DNA from: Candidatus Aminicenantota bacterium | GTDB lineage: Bacteria; Acidobacteriota; Aminicenantia; Aminicenantales; UBA4085 | Assembly: GCA_022866045.1 (NCBI GenBank) | Contig: JALHTW010000001.1 | Span: forward strand, 1-35,513 | Direction of reading: 5' to 3' | DNA: 35,513 nt | Shown here: in pieces, positions 7,009-14,477 of the stretch | Numbering within the stretch: the stretch's first letter is position 1 | Layout: every line of letters begins with the position of its first letter | The notes under the pieces: generated by a model | What the model was told of the DNA's origin: nothing | Database searches by the model: none | The model's input: only the letters and a program-made list of their open reading frames with translations | Made by a program: the position numbers and the translations under genes

Positions 7009-8457
7009 CTACCAATTTCCTCCGAAGTCCTTTTTAAAGGCATCGCCCAGTTTTCTGCCCCAATTGTCAAGAGCATCCAACTTGCCCAGGAAGAATCTGA
7101 GCACGGGCGGCTCGGAGACAAACTTCAATCCTTTGATCAGCTCACGATTGTTGTATAGCCATTGGAGCCGGTCGATGATATATTCGATATGGGATATCGT
7201 ATAGACTCTTCTCGGGAGGGCGATCCTGGTTAGCTCTAAATCGGCATAGACTTCCTTCCCGTCTTTATCGCGGTCCGTGGAAATGGTGCCTCTCTCCATC
7301 GCTCTTACCCCGGAGGTAATGTAGAGTGCTGCGGTTAAAGCTCCGGCGATATATTGCTCTTTGGGGATATGAGACACAAATTTCCTGGCATCGACATGGC
7401 AGGCCAGCCCCCCCGGAGGAGTGACGACAGGAATGCCCATCCCATCAAGCTTTTCGACGAAATATTTGATCTGCTCAATGGAACATCCGGCGACCGAGGG
7501 GTCGACCATTTCTCTCAATCCCACAGTCATGGCTCCAATCTCCCTCATCGACATGCCGCCATACGTGTAGAATCCTTCATAGAACGGCAGCCAGGGTTCT
7601 AGCTTTTCCATCAAATCTTTTTTATTGGAAGCGATAAATCCGCCTCTGACGCACGTATTTTTTCTTCCACTGAGATAGAAGATATCGGCCAAGCCGGCCA
7701 TTTCTTTGACGATTTCGGCGATGGTCTTGTTCTCGTATCCCTTCTCCCTCTTCCAGATAAAATAGGCATTCTCCGAGATCAAGCTGCCGTCCATGACGAG
7801 GAGGAGGTTGTGTTGATCGCATATCTTTCTGACCTCTTTGAGGTTTTCCATCGAGAACGGCTGCCCGCCGAGGAGATTGGTCGTTGCTTCCATGCGCACA
7901 TAGCCGATCTTTTCCCGTCCCCATTTTTTTATCGCATCCTTGAGTCTCTGGATATCCATGTTCCCTTTAAAGGGATGCGTGCTCTTGGTTTTCAAAGCTT
8001 CGTCCGCATAGAGCTCCAGGCAGGCAGACCCGCCGGTCAGTTCAATATGGCCCTTGGTTGTGGTGAAATGATAATTGGTTATGACAGCGCCGCCCGGTTT
8101 TGCGAATATCTTGGACAATAAATGTTCAGCCGCCCGTCCTTGGTGGACGTTCATCACGTACTGGTAGCCCAAAACATCCTTAACGGCATCGGCAAATTCA
8201 TAAAAAGTCATGCTCCCGGCATAGGCGTCGTCGGCGTTCATAAAACCCGCGAATTGATTGTCACTCATCGCATTGACGCCGCTGTCTGTGAGCATATCCA
8301 GGTAGATATCTTTTGTTTTGAGCAGGAAGGTGTTGTACCCTGCTTCTTGAATGGCCTTGAGCCTTTCTTCAGCAGGCGTGAGCGTGATTTTCTGGACCAT
8401 CCTTGCCTTATGCATCTCGACAGGCAGTTCCTTGCCATTCGATAACTTTATGATCAT
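7009..8457 (-). CDS. Tyrosine phenol-lyase-like beta-eliminating lyase (tryptophanase family)
   Basis: A 482-residue PLP enzyme of the TnaA/TPL family, which split aromatic amino acids to pyruvate, ammonia and phenol or indole. The PLP lysine is Lys266 (SGRKN) and the pyridine-binding Asp is Asp223. Tyr79 in DDAYAGS and the carboxylate-binding Arg (PRRVYT, 416/417) are kept. Specificity markers lean to tyrosine phenol-lyase: Thr132 in FTTT (Thr124 in the Citrobacter enzyme, Asp in TnaA), Arg389 in MERG (Arg381), and Phe455-Phe456 where TnaA has His. However, the Arg that normally follows Asp by three residues and contacts the PLP 3'-oxygen (Arg217 TPL, Arg226 TnaA) is Leu226 here. So activity may be altered. 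It sits 29 nt downstream of the aminotransferase gene in one operon. Confidence 0.88.
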   Translation of the reverse strand: MIIKLSNGKELPVEMHKARMVQKITLTPAEERLKAIQEAGYNTFLLKTKDIYLDMLTDSGVNAMSDNQFAGFMNADDAYAGSMTFYEFADAVKDVLGYQYVMNVHQGRAAEHLLSKIFAKPGGAVITNYHFTTTKGHIELTGGSACLELYADEALKTKSTHPFKGNMDIQRLKDAIKKWGREKIGYVRMEATTNLLGGQPFSMENLKEVRKICDQHNLLLVMDGSLISENAYFIWKREKGYENKTIAEIVKEMAGLADIFYLSGRKNTCVRGGFIASNKKDLMEKLEPWLPFYEGFYTYGGMSMREIGAMTVGLREMVDPSVAGCSIEQIKYFVEKLDGMGIPVVTPPGGLACHVDARKFVSHIPKEQYIAGALTAALYITSGVRAMERGTISTDRDKDGKEVYADLELTRIALPRRVYTISHIEYIIDRLQWLYNNRELIKGLKFVSEPPVLRFFLGKLDALDNWGRKLGDAFKKDFGGNW

Positions 8458-8486
8458 CCTAAACCTCCTTAATATGTAAAAATATT

Positions 8487-9572
8487 TTAGAGAACTTTTT
8501 TCAAGGCCCTGATCAATTTTCGGTTCTGCTCTTCGGTGCCGATGGTGATGCGCAGGGCATGAGGAAACCCGTATTCTTTGATCGTTCGGGTGATGATTCC
8601 TTCCCTTTGGAGGGCTTCAAAAACAATCTGGCTGTCTCTCGCGAAGTCGACAAAAATGAAATTCGCATACGTGGGAAGATAAAAAAGGCCCAATTTTTTA
8701 TAGGCGTTGTAGAGATATTCTTTCCCGGCCTCGTTGACGGCCTTGCCTTTATGAACATGGCGATCATCATCGAGGGCGGCCATCCCGGCGATTTGAGAAA
8801 GGCGGTTCACATTGAAGGAGATGCGGAGCTTGGCCAGGCTCGCGATGATCTCCTTGGACCCGATTCCATAGCCGAGGCGAACACCCGCCAGGCCGTAGAT
8901 CTTGGAAAAGGTGCGCAGGATAAGGATGTTTTTCCCTTCCCGAAAATATTTGAAGGAATTTGGATAGTGGGGATCATCAATGTATTCAAAGTAGGCTTCA
9001 TCCATGACGACAAGGATATCCCCGGGAACTTGCTCGAAAAATTCTTCGACCTCCTCCTTGGTGGCGATGGTCCCGGTGGGATTATTGGGATTGGCGATGT
9101 AGATCATCCGGGTATTCTTTTTAATAGCCTTCAGCATCGCCTTGAGGTCGTGGGTGTAGTTTCTCAACGGCACTTCAATCAATTCCGCCGCGGCGATATT
9201 GGCCGCGATTTTAAACCAGATGAAGGCACCTTCGCTTCCGATCGCACTGTGCTCAGGATCAAGATAGGCCAAGGTGGCAAGAGGAAGGATCTCAACCGAT
9301 CCATTGCCGACGAAGATATTCTCAGGCTCAACCCTCAATCGTTCGGTCAACTTTTTCCTGAAGTAGTAACAGTTGTCATCGGGGTAAAGGTAGGATTCCT
9401 TCAGAGCTTTCCTTATGGCCCGAAGGGCCAGGGGCGAGGCTCCCAAGGGATTTTCGTTTGAGGCGAGCTTGATGATCTCACCCTTCAAATTCAGCTCCCG
9501 GGCCACTTCTTCTATGGGCCGGCCCGGCTTGTAGGTGATAATCTGCTTCAAAAAGTCCCTTGATTGAATCAC
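8487..9572 (-). CDS. hisC: HisC-family aminotransferase (histidinol-phosphate or aromatic)
   Basis: A 361-residue class I/II PLP aminotransferase. Landmarks: LASNENPLG (37-44), the NPNNPTGT motif (161-168), Asp191 that pairs with the PLP nitrogen, and PLP lysine Lys224 in TFSKIYGLAGVRLGYG, followed by FNVN. All are typical of HisC, which transfers an amino group from glutamate to imidazole-acetol phosphate in histidine synthesis. No other his gene is present, and it shares an operon with an aromatic lyase, so an aromatic amino acid transaminase role is a real alternative. The start is GTG with AAGGA 6 nt upstream. A likely promoter lies at 9595-9623. Confidence 0.85.
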   Translation of the reverse strand: MIQSRDFLKQIITYKPGRPIEEVARELNLKGEIIKLASNENPLGASPLALRAIRKALKESYLYPDDNCYYFRKKLTERLRVEPENIFVGNGSVEILPLATLAYLDPEHSAIGSEGAFIWFKIAANIAAAELIEVPLRNYTHDLKAMLKAIKKNTRMIYIANPNNPTGTIATKEEVEEFFEQVPGDILVVMDEAYFEYIDDPHYPNSFKYFREGKNILILRTFSKIYGLAGVRLGYGIGSKEIIASLAKLRISFNVNRLSQIAGMAALDDDRHVHKGKAVNEAGKEYLYNAYKKLGLFYLPTYANFIFVDFARDSQIVFEALQREGIITRTIKEYGFPHALRITIGTEEQNRKLIRALKKVL

Positions 9573-9594
9573 GAGAATTCCTTAAAGGTATGAA

Positions 9595-9623
9595 ATTATA
9601 TCTAAAATTTAAAAAAATGAAAA
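9595..9623 (-). promoter_or_regulatory. Probable sigma70-type promoter for the hisC-like operon
   Basis: On the minus strand, TATAAT (plus 9595-9600) is a perfect -10, preceded after 17 nt by TTTTCA (plus 9618-9623), 4 of 6 to the -35 consensus. It lies in a strongly AT-rich stretch, about 22 nt before the GTG start codon. Confidence 0.6.
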
Positions 9624-9791
9624 ATAATATATTTTTTGGACAGGATCCTCCTCTTCGAACGTTGAGGGGATGTCTGGCTTAGACGTTATTGATCAGCGGC
9701 TTCTCGGCCTCAGTCATTCACAGACGTGAGCCATTTTCCGTTTGATGATCTCCTCTTGGCTACAGGTCGCGTCCCTTTCATTCGTCCCCAT

Positions 9792-9827
9792 CGGGAAATA
9801 GGCCGCAGACCTATCTCCCGTTTTTTT
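9792..9827 (+). terminator. Intrinsic terminator reading rightward
   Basis: An 11-bp stem with one mismatch (CGGGAAATAGG 9792-9802 with CCTATCTCCCG 9810-9820), a 7-nt loop and seven T residues (9821-9827) on the plus strand. No plus-strand gene lies upstream. It overlaps the stop codon of the minus-strand radical SAM gene, for which the T-run is on the wrong side. The rest of 9573-9791 holds the hisC promoter and nothing else I recognise. Confidence 0.6.
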
Positions 9828-10767
9828 CATAATAGGTTGACCCCTTGTGCAGGACCGACCTCACTTTTCCTTCTCTTAAAAGACGCAAGAGATGTTTGGA
9901 AATCATTCCGACCGGCTTTCCCAGCGATAGGGAAATTTCGCGCGCGGTGGCCGGCCTCCGGCTGGCCGTGGCGAGGATGGCCTCCGAAATGTCACCGGCC
10001 GCCGCGCTCTGGTCCTTAGCCTTGAAATCGGCGATGATCTCCGCGCTTTCCCCGAAATAGGCCTTGATCCGGTCGAGTTCGGGCAGGCTCAGGGGCCGGG
10101 CGGATGTCTCGGCGGGCGGACGGACGACGGTGTTGAGCTGGACTTTGTCCGGATGGATGCGGGCGACCGCTTCCTTCATCTTCTTGAGGTGGGACGGTCC
10201 GTCATTCATCCCCCTGACCAGCATGATCTCGAGCCAGATCCGACCTTTGTATTCCCGGCGGAACCGAACCAAGCCCGCGATGATCTTTTCGACGCTCAGA
10301 CTGGGGTGCGGTCGATTGATCTTTTCGAAGACCGGCCGGGTCGCCGCGTCCAGGGAGGGGACGACGATGTCCGCTTCGAACAGCGCCTCCCGCCCCTTTT
10401 TATTTATGAGGCACGAGCTGTTGGTCAATATCACGACCGGGATGTCCGTGGTCCTTTTTATTCCCCGGATGATTTTTCTGATGCCGGAATGGAGAGTCGG
10501 CTCGCCCGAGCCCGAAAACGTGACGGCGTCGATCCTCTGGGGGCCCTGGAGAGCGGCCCTAATCTGGGTCAGAATGTCCTTTGCCGGAAAAAACTCCCTC
10601 CTCCGAACAGTCGTTTTCGGCTGGGAGCCGAGCTGGCAGTAAACGCAGTTCATGGAGCACGTTTTGAACGGCAGGATGTCGACGCCCAGAGAAAAACCCA
10701 GGCGGCGGGAGGGGACGGGCCCATAGAGATAATGATTGTCATTGCCCGTTGGTTTTGCGGGGGCCAT
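9811..10767 (-). CDS. Radical SAM protein of the COG0731 type with C-terminal winged helix
   Basis: A 318-residue protein starting at the ATG at 10767; the frame is open further upstream, but that part overlaps the preceding small gene. The opening GPVPSRRLGFSLGVDILP is the hallmark of the COG0731 Fe-S oxidoreductases. It is followed by the cluster motif CSMNCVYC (Cys-x3-Cys-x2-Cys), the GSGEPT motif that contacts SAM, and a TIM-barrel core. The last 50 residues (ATAREISLSLGKPVGMISKHL) look like a winged helix-turn-helix, perhaps a substrate-RNA or DNA binding module. COG0731 is related to archaeal TYW1-type enzymes, but no bacterial reaction is established that I know. It begins 4 nt after the small Cys-rich gene. 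Confidence 0.82.
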   Translation of the reverse strand: MAPAKPTGNDNHYLYGPVPSRRLGFSLGVDILPFKTCSMNCVYCQLGSQPKTTVRRREFFPAKDILTQIRAALQGPQRIDAVTFSGSGEPTLHSGIRKIIRGIKRTTDIPVVILTNSSCLINKKGREALFEADIVVPSLDAATRPVFEKINRPHPSLSVEKIIAGLVRFRREYKGRIWLEIMLVRGMNDGPSHLKKMKEAVARIHPDKVQLNTVVRPPAETSARPLSLPELDRIKAYFGESAEIIADFKAKDQSAAAGDISEAILATASRRPATAREISLSLGKPVGMISKHLLRLLREGKVRSVLHKGSTYYEKNGR

Positions 10768-10771
10768 TCTT

Positions 10772-10969
10772 CTATTTCTTATAGGTTTGGATGAACCGGG
10801 CCAGCGACCGGTCATAGGTCCGCTCGACGGCATCCGGGAAAAGGCAGGCTGGCAGTTCCTTGTTCGTCCAGTGATAGGCCAGGCATTCGCAGCATATGCC
10901 CTTGCGGCCGCAGGGCTCATAGCTGCAGTTGCATTGCCCAGAATTCTTCTGGATCTGACATTCTCTCAA
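10772..10969 (-). CDS. Small Cys-rich protein (DUF6485-like)
   Basis: A 65-residue protein with seven cysteines arranged C-x8-C-x-C-x5-C-x5-CC-x2-C, then [13 protein letters not shown] and VERTYDRS near the end. I recognise this as a DUF6485-type protein; it probably binds metal. The start is TTG, chosen because GGAGG sits 6 nt upstream and the Cys pattern begins right after it. It is the first gene of a pair with the radical SAM enzyme, separated by only 4 nt, so the two are likely to work together. Function unknown. Confidence 0.72.
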   Translation of the reverse strand: MRECQIQKNSGQCNCSYEPCGRKGICCECLAYHWTNKELPACLFPDAVERTYDRSLARFIQTYKK

Positions 10970-11015
10970 AGGAAACCTCCTGATGTCTTGTGGACTTCGG
11001 CACGCTGGATATTTT

Positions 11016-11044
11016 TTGATGTTAAAATTATACTATATCCTAAA
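11016..11044 (+). promoter_or_regulatory. Probable promoter for queF
   Basis: TGGATA (11016-11021), 17-nt spacer, TATACT (11039-11044): 4 of 6 and 5 of 6 matches to sigma70 consensus. It lies in an AT-rich stretch 21 nt before the queF ATG. The leader is too short for a preQ1 riboswitch. Confidence 0.5.
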
Positions 11045-11065
11045 TTTAGACAGAGAGGAAGACAG

Positions 11066-11464
11066 ATGAGCCGCTATTCCGAAAAAGAGGCGAAGGCGGG
11101 CCTCGACGCCCGTCTTCCGGCGATCGGGACCTTCTCCAACCAGTTTCCCGACTACGAGATCAAGATCGAGATCCCCGAGTTCACGTCCGTTTGCCCCAAG
11201 ACGGGCCTCCCGGATTTCGGGACGATCGTGATCCGCTACGTGCCCCGGGCGCGCTGTCTGGAATTGAAATCCCTTAAAGATTACATCCTGGCCTACCGGA
11301 ACCTGGGCATCTTTTATGAAAATGTCGTGAACCGTATCCTCGAGGATGTGGTCAAGGCCTGCCGGCCCGTCCGGGCGTCGGTCGCCGGAGAGTTCAACCC
11401 GAGAGGAGGCATCAAGTCCGTGATCGAAGCGCGCTATCCCCGCTCCCGGAGGCTGTCCGGCTAG
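11066..11464 (+). CDS. queF: NADPH-dependent 7-cyano-7-deazaguanine reductase QueF (short type)
   Basis: A 132-residue protein that reduces the nitrile of preQ0 to preQ1 in queuosine biosynthesis. The motif SVCPKTGLPDFGTI contains the Cys that forms the thioimide with preQ0 and the catalytic Asp seven residues later. The QueF motif LELKSLKDYILAYRNLGIF follows; it binds substrate and NADPH. The length matches the single-domain (B. subtilis-type) enzyme, which works as a tunnelling-fold oligomer. The ATG at 11066 is chosen over the longer open frame because it has GAGAGGAAG upstream and matches the family N-terminus. queC/D/E are on the opposite strand at 12818-14455. Confidence 0.92.
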   Translation: MSRYSEKEAKAGLDARLPAIGTFSNQFPDYEIKIEIPEFTSVCPKTGLPDFGTIVIRYVPRARCLELKSLKDYILAYRNLGIFYENVVNRILEDVVKACRPVRASVAGEFNPRGGIKSVIEARYPRSRRLSG

Positions 11465-11541
11465 ACCGGCCCGCGCCTGTCTGTCATCGGATTCCCGCCT
11501 GTTTCATCCCAGAAGAAAACCGTTCAATAACGAGCCGTCGA

Positions 11542-12471
11542 ATGAATACCAGAAACAACGCCAATGCCGCGTTCGGCGCGAGCGACGCCTGGATGCTCCT
11601 GGCCATCGTGATGTGGGGCATCAATTTCAGCCTCATCAAGATCGCCCTCCGAGAATTGACGCCGGGCGGGTTTAACGGCCTGCGCCTGCTGGTGACAGCG
11701 GTCATTTTCCTGGGCCTTCTTGCGATCTCGGGGCAGGGATTTCGTCTCGAAAAAAAGGACGCCTGGAGGCTTTTGCTCATCGGTGTCGCCGGGAACACGC
11801 TCTATCAGGTCTTTTTCATCCGGGGGGTGAGCCTGACCTCGGCCTCGAACACGTCGCTCATCCTTTCGATGTCGCCCATCTTCGTCGCCCTCTTGTCCGC
11901 GCTGCTCGGCATCGAACGGATCCACTGGGCCGCCTGGATGGGAATCCTGATCTCGTTCATCGGCCTGTATCTGATCATCACCGAGCAGAACGGCGGCCTC
12001 CATTTCTCGGCGGCGAATTTTAAGGGCGACCTGTCCATTTTCTTCGGGACAATCCTGTGGTCCTCCTACACGGTCTTTTCCAAGCCCTTTCTCGAAAAGC
12101 TTTCGCCGCTCAAGTTCTCGGCCGTGACCGTGTCGTTCGGGGCCTTGTTTTATCTCCCTCTCACGGCCAGGGACGTCCTGGCCATTCCCTGGGCCGCGAT
12201 CTCTTTTAAAGCCTGGGCCTTTCTTGTTCTCTCGTCGCTCTTCGGGTTCGTCTTCGGGTACATCATCTGGTACTATTCGGTCAAGAAAGTGGGCAACGCC
12301 AAGACCGCGATCTATAACAACCTGACGCCCTTCTTCACTGCCGTTTTTGCCGCGATCCTGCTCCAGGATAAAATTCATTCCAGCCAGGTCCTCGGAGCCG
12401 TCGTCATCCTGGCAGGGGTCTATCTGACGCGGGCGGGTTACAGGTTTTTCATGAAGGGCCAGCCTGAGTGA
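11542..12471 (+). CDS. EamA/DMT-family transporter (ten membrane segments)
   Basis: A 309-residue inner-membrane protein with two EamA repeats. The first runs from WMLLAIVMWGINFSLIKIAL to about residue 145, the second from ILWSSYTVFSKPFLEKL to the end. Each carries the family's Trp/Gly-rich first helix. Drug/metabolite transporters usually export amino acids, bases or other small metabolites. It lies 77 nt behind queF on the same strand with a weak ribosome site, so co-transcription is possible. A role in deazaguanine uptake or export is speculation from position only. Confidence 0.88.
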   Translation: MNTRNNANAAFGASDAWMLLAIVMWGINFSLIKIALRELTPGGFNGLRLLVTAVIFLGLLAISGQGFRLEKKDAWRLLLIGVAGNTLYQVFFIRGVSLTSASNTSLILSMSPIFVALLSALLGIERIHWAAWMGILISFIGLYLIITEQNGGLHFSAANFKGDLSIFFGTILWSSYTVFSKPFLEKLSPLKFSAVTVSFGALFYLPLTARDVLAIPWAAISFKAWAFLVLSSLFGFVFGYIIWYYSVKKVGNAKTAIYNNLTPFFTAVFAAILLQDKIHSSQVLGAVVILAGVYLTRAGYRFFMKGQPE

Positions 12472-12474
12472 GCG

Positions 12475-12770
12475 TCCGCGCGGCCGGCCGAGTCGGCGCA
12501 AGCACTGTCGGATCTTCTTCTCTGCGTTTTTCTTCTTGAGATATGTCCGGCCGATGGAGAGGGCTTTCTCGAAATAAGCCAGCGCGCCGCGGATCATCCG
12601 TCCCGTTTTCCCGGATTTTCTTTTTTCCTAGGGAAACGATGATGAAATCTTCGGCCCCGGTCGTCTTAATCCCATACTCGTCGATCCCCGCCCGGGTCCA
12701 GATCCAATAGCTGAACCCCCGCAGGTCCATAGTCTTGACCCGCTCCAGATACGGCAGCTCGGGTGATTTT
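12475..12770 (-). pseudogene. Probable frameshifted gene remnant, family unknown
   Basis: The 346-nt gap between eamA and queE contains two minus-strand peptide fragments in different frames. The upstream one (from about 12769, through MDLRGFSYWIWTRAGIDEYG and TGAEDFIIVS) has protein-like composition and an in-frame stop just before it. The downstream one (from 12597, MIRGALAYFEKALSIGRTYL) looks like a helical, basic tail. They meet near an A-rich run (about 12620-12630), as after a frameshift. I do not recognise the family, and a real short gene is not excluded. Nothing else is seen in the gap. Confidence 0.3.
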
Positions 12771-12817
12771 CAGGGTAAATTTCCTTCCGTTGCCTCATCC
12801 GCCGGGGTGACGATATT

Positions 12818-13447
12818 TCAGCGGATGTTATAGATCTTATGGAGCTGGAAGGAGACCCTGACGTTCTTAAGGCCCTGCCGCAGGGAGTGGTCCAGCAGCC
12901 GTAGGCTCTTGGCCCTGCTCCAGGGAGCGTTTGTCTCTGGCTGGAGGAGAAGCGGCGCAGCCTCGGGAAATTCCTGGCGCAGTCTTTTCACGGTTTCGAA
13001 CGTCAGAGCCCTCGTGACGACGAGCTTTACTTCTCTGGCTTTCCGTCGGAACCGCGGATGGCAGGCATAATTATTCGGTTTGGGCGAGACCGTGATCCAG
13101 TCTGCGGCCAAGGGCTGAAAGATCGTGCCATTGGTTTCGACTTGGACCTTCAGTCCGTCCTTTTTAAGCCCAAGGATAAGGGCTGCGAGGTCCTGAAAGT
13201 ACGGCTCTCCGCCCGTCACCGAGACCCAGCTGGAGGGAAAACGCTTCCGAATGTCTCGGGCCCTTTTCAAAACCAGGTCGACGGACAAACGGCGTCCGCC
13301 CTGCCAGGCGTATTTGGTATCGCAGAAGGAGCAGCGGAGGTTGCAGCCCGCGAGCCGGATAAAGATCGTGGGCTCGCCCTGCCGCAGACCTTCGCCCTGG
13401 ATGGAGGGGAAGATCTCAACGATCTTCAGTGTATGTGGCTGCGGCAT
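12818..13447 (-). CDS. queE: 7-carboxy-7-deazaguanine synthase QueE
   Basis: A 209-residue radical SAM enzyme that contracts 6-carboxytetrahydropterin to 7-carboxy-7-deazaguanine, the third step to preQ0. Seen here: IFPSIQGEG near residue 12, typical of QueE; the cluster motif CNLRCSFCDTKYAW; TGGEP for SAM binding; and VSPKPN later. The length fits the compact QueE class. It starts inside the end of queD (32-nt overlap, 13416-13447) and is the last gene of queC-queD-queE, so translational coupling is likely. Confidence 0.95.
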   Translation of the reverse strand: MPQPHTLKIVEIFPSIQGEGLRQGEPTIFIRLAGCNLRCSFCDTKYAWQGGRRLSVDLVLKRARDIRKRFPSSWVSVTGGEPYFQDLAALILGLKKDGLKVQVETNGTIFQPLAADWITVSPKPNNYACHPRFRRKAREVKLVVTRALTFETVKRLRQEFPEAAPLLLQPETNAPWSRAKSLRLLDHSLRQGLKNVRVSFQLHKIYNIR

Positions 13448-13763
13448 CCTCGGATTCCCAGACGGTCACTTCCTTGACGGGGAACGACTTTTTTAGCTCG
13501 ATGAAAAGCCGGCGGGCGAGGTTCTCGGCCGAAGGATTAAAATCATAGACCTCGTTGAGCAGCGTATGATCGGGAAGCGTTGCGGCCAGCTTCTGCTTGA
13601 TCACGGTGAAATCGATCCCGAGGCCGGCCGAGTCAAGCTCCTGGATTTCGATCGCCACTTCGACCTGGAACGTGTGGCCGTGGATTTTTTCGCATTTGCC
13701 CTTGTATTCCTTGAGAAAATGGGCGGCTTGAAATTTATCGCGGACGCGCAGAACCCAGCTCAT
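13416..13763 (-). CDS. queD: 6-carboxy-5,6,7,8-tetrahydropterin synthase QueD
   Basis: A 115-residue tunnelling-fold enzyme of the 6-pyruvoyl-tetrahydropterin synthase family. It converts dihydroneopterin triphosphate to 6-carboxytetrahydropterin. Zinc ligands are visible as His15 in AAHFL and the pair HGHTF (His29, His31). Cys24 in GKCEKIHGH is the catalytic Cys, and the closing WESEDAAATY holds the pterin-anchoring Glu. Its ATG overlaps the queC stop by 4 nt. Confidence 0.95.
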   Translation of the reverse strand: MSWVLRVRDKFQAAHFLKEYKGKCEKIHGHTFQVEVAIEIQELDSAGLGIDFTVIKQKLAATLPDHTLLNEVYDFNPSAENLARRLFIELKKSFPVKEVTVWESEDAAATYTEDR

Positions 13764-14455
13764 CGGCGTCCCTCCTTTCTGAGTCTTTGGATCAAGGGGT
13801 CGGGCACCCCCGCCTCAGCAAACGCACGCTCGCGCAACAGGCACGACGAGCATGCCCCGCAGGGAATTTCGCCCCCGGCGTAGCACGAGACCGAATGGGA
13901 ATAATCCGCTCCGAGCGAAAGACCCAGCCGGATGATCTCGGATTTCTTCATCTGGACGAAGGGGGCCGTGATCTTTATCTTTTCTCCGCCGAAGGCGGCT
14001 TTTGTCCCGGCGTTGACCGCTTTTTCCATCGCCCGGACGAAGCTTCGCCGGGTGTCAGGATAGTCCGGAGAGTCGATGATGTTGAATCCGCAGACGATCT
14101 CAAGGATGCCGCGGGCTTCGGCCCAGGCCGCGGCCAGGGCGAGGAGGATGCCGTTGCGGAACGGGACGTACGTGGCCGGCGGGCCGGGCTTCATCTCGGC
14201 CAACTTCTTGTAGCGGGTAAGCTCGATCGCTTTATCCGTGAGCGCGGAGCCTCCGACCTGGCCCAGGTCGATCTTCAGGATCGTCTGCGGAACGGCGGCC
14301 TTCCGTGCTGTGCGCCGGGCCAGGCGAACTTCAACGTTATGCCGCTGGCCGTAATCGAACGTCAGGGCCTGGACGTCCCGGCCTTTGGCGAGCGCCCAAT
14401 AGAGCACGGTCGTGGAATCGATCCCTCCGGAAAAAAGGACGACGCACTGGTTCAT
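13760..14455 (-). CDS. queC: 7-cyano-7-deazaguanine synthase QueC
   Basis: A 231-residue ATP-dependent enzyme that turns 7-carboxy-7-deazaguanine and ammonia into preQ0. The PP-loop SGGIDSTTVLYWA lies at residues 9-21. The zinc-binding cysteines are at the end in CYAGGEIPCGACSSC. The segment TYVPFRNGILLALAAAWAE is typical. It starts 22 nt after the stop of the MTHFR-type fusion gene, so that gene and queC-queD-queE are probably one transcript. Confidence 0.96.
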   Translation of the reverse strand: MNQCVVLFSGGIDSTTVLYWALAKGRDVQALTFDYGQRHNVEVRLARRTARKAAVPQTILKIDLGQVGGSALTDKAIELTRYKKLAEMKPGPPATYVPFRNGILLALAAAWAEARGILEIVCGFNIIDSPDYPDTRRSFVRAMEKAVNAGTKAAFGGEKIKITAPFVQMKKSEIIRLGLSLGADYSHSVSCYAGGEIPCGACSSCLLRERAFAEAGVPDPLIQRLRKEGRR

Positions 14456-14477
14456 AAAAACCTTTTATTTCTCTCTT

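Noticed and set aside
10768-10920. Longer start for the radical SAM gene (10920)
   Set aside because: It would run through the small Cys-rich gene in another frame; the extra residues are not like the family.
11045-11065. preQ1 riboswitch before queF
   Set aside because: The leader is about 15 nt, too short, and no such aptamer was seen before queC either.
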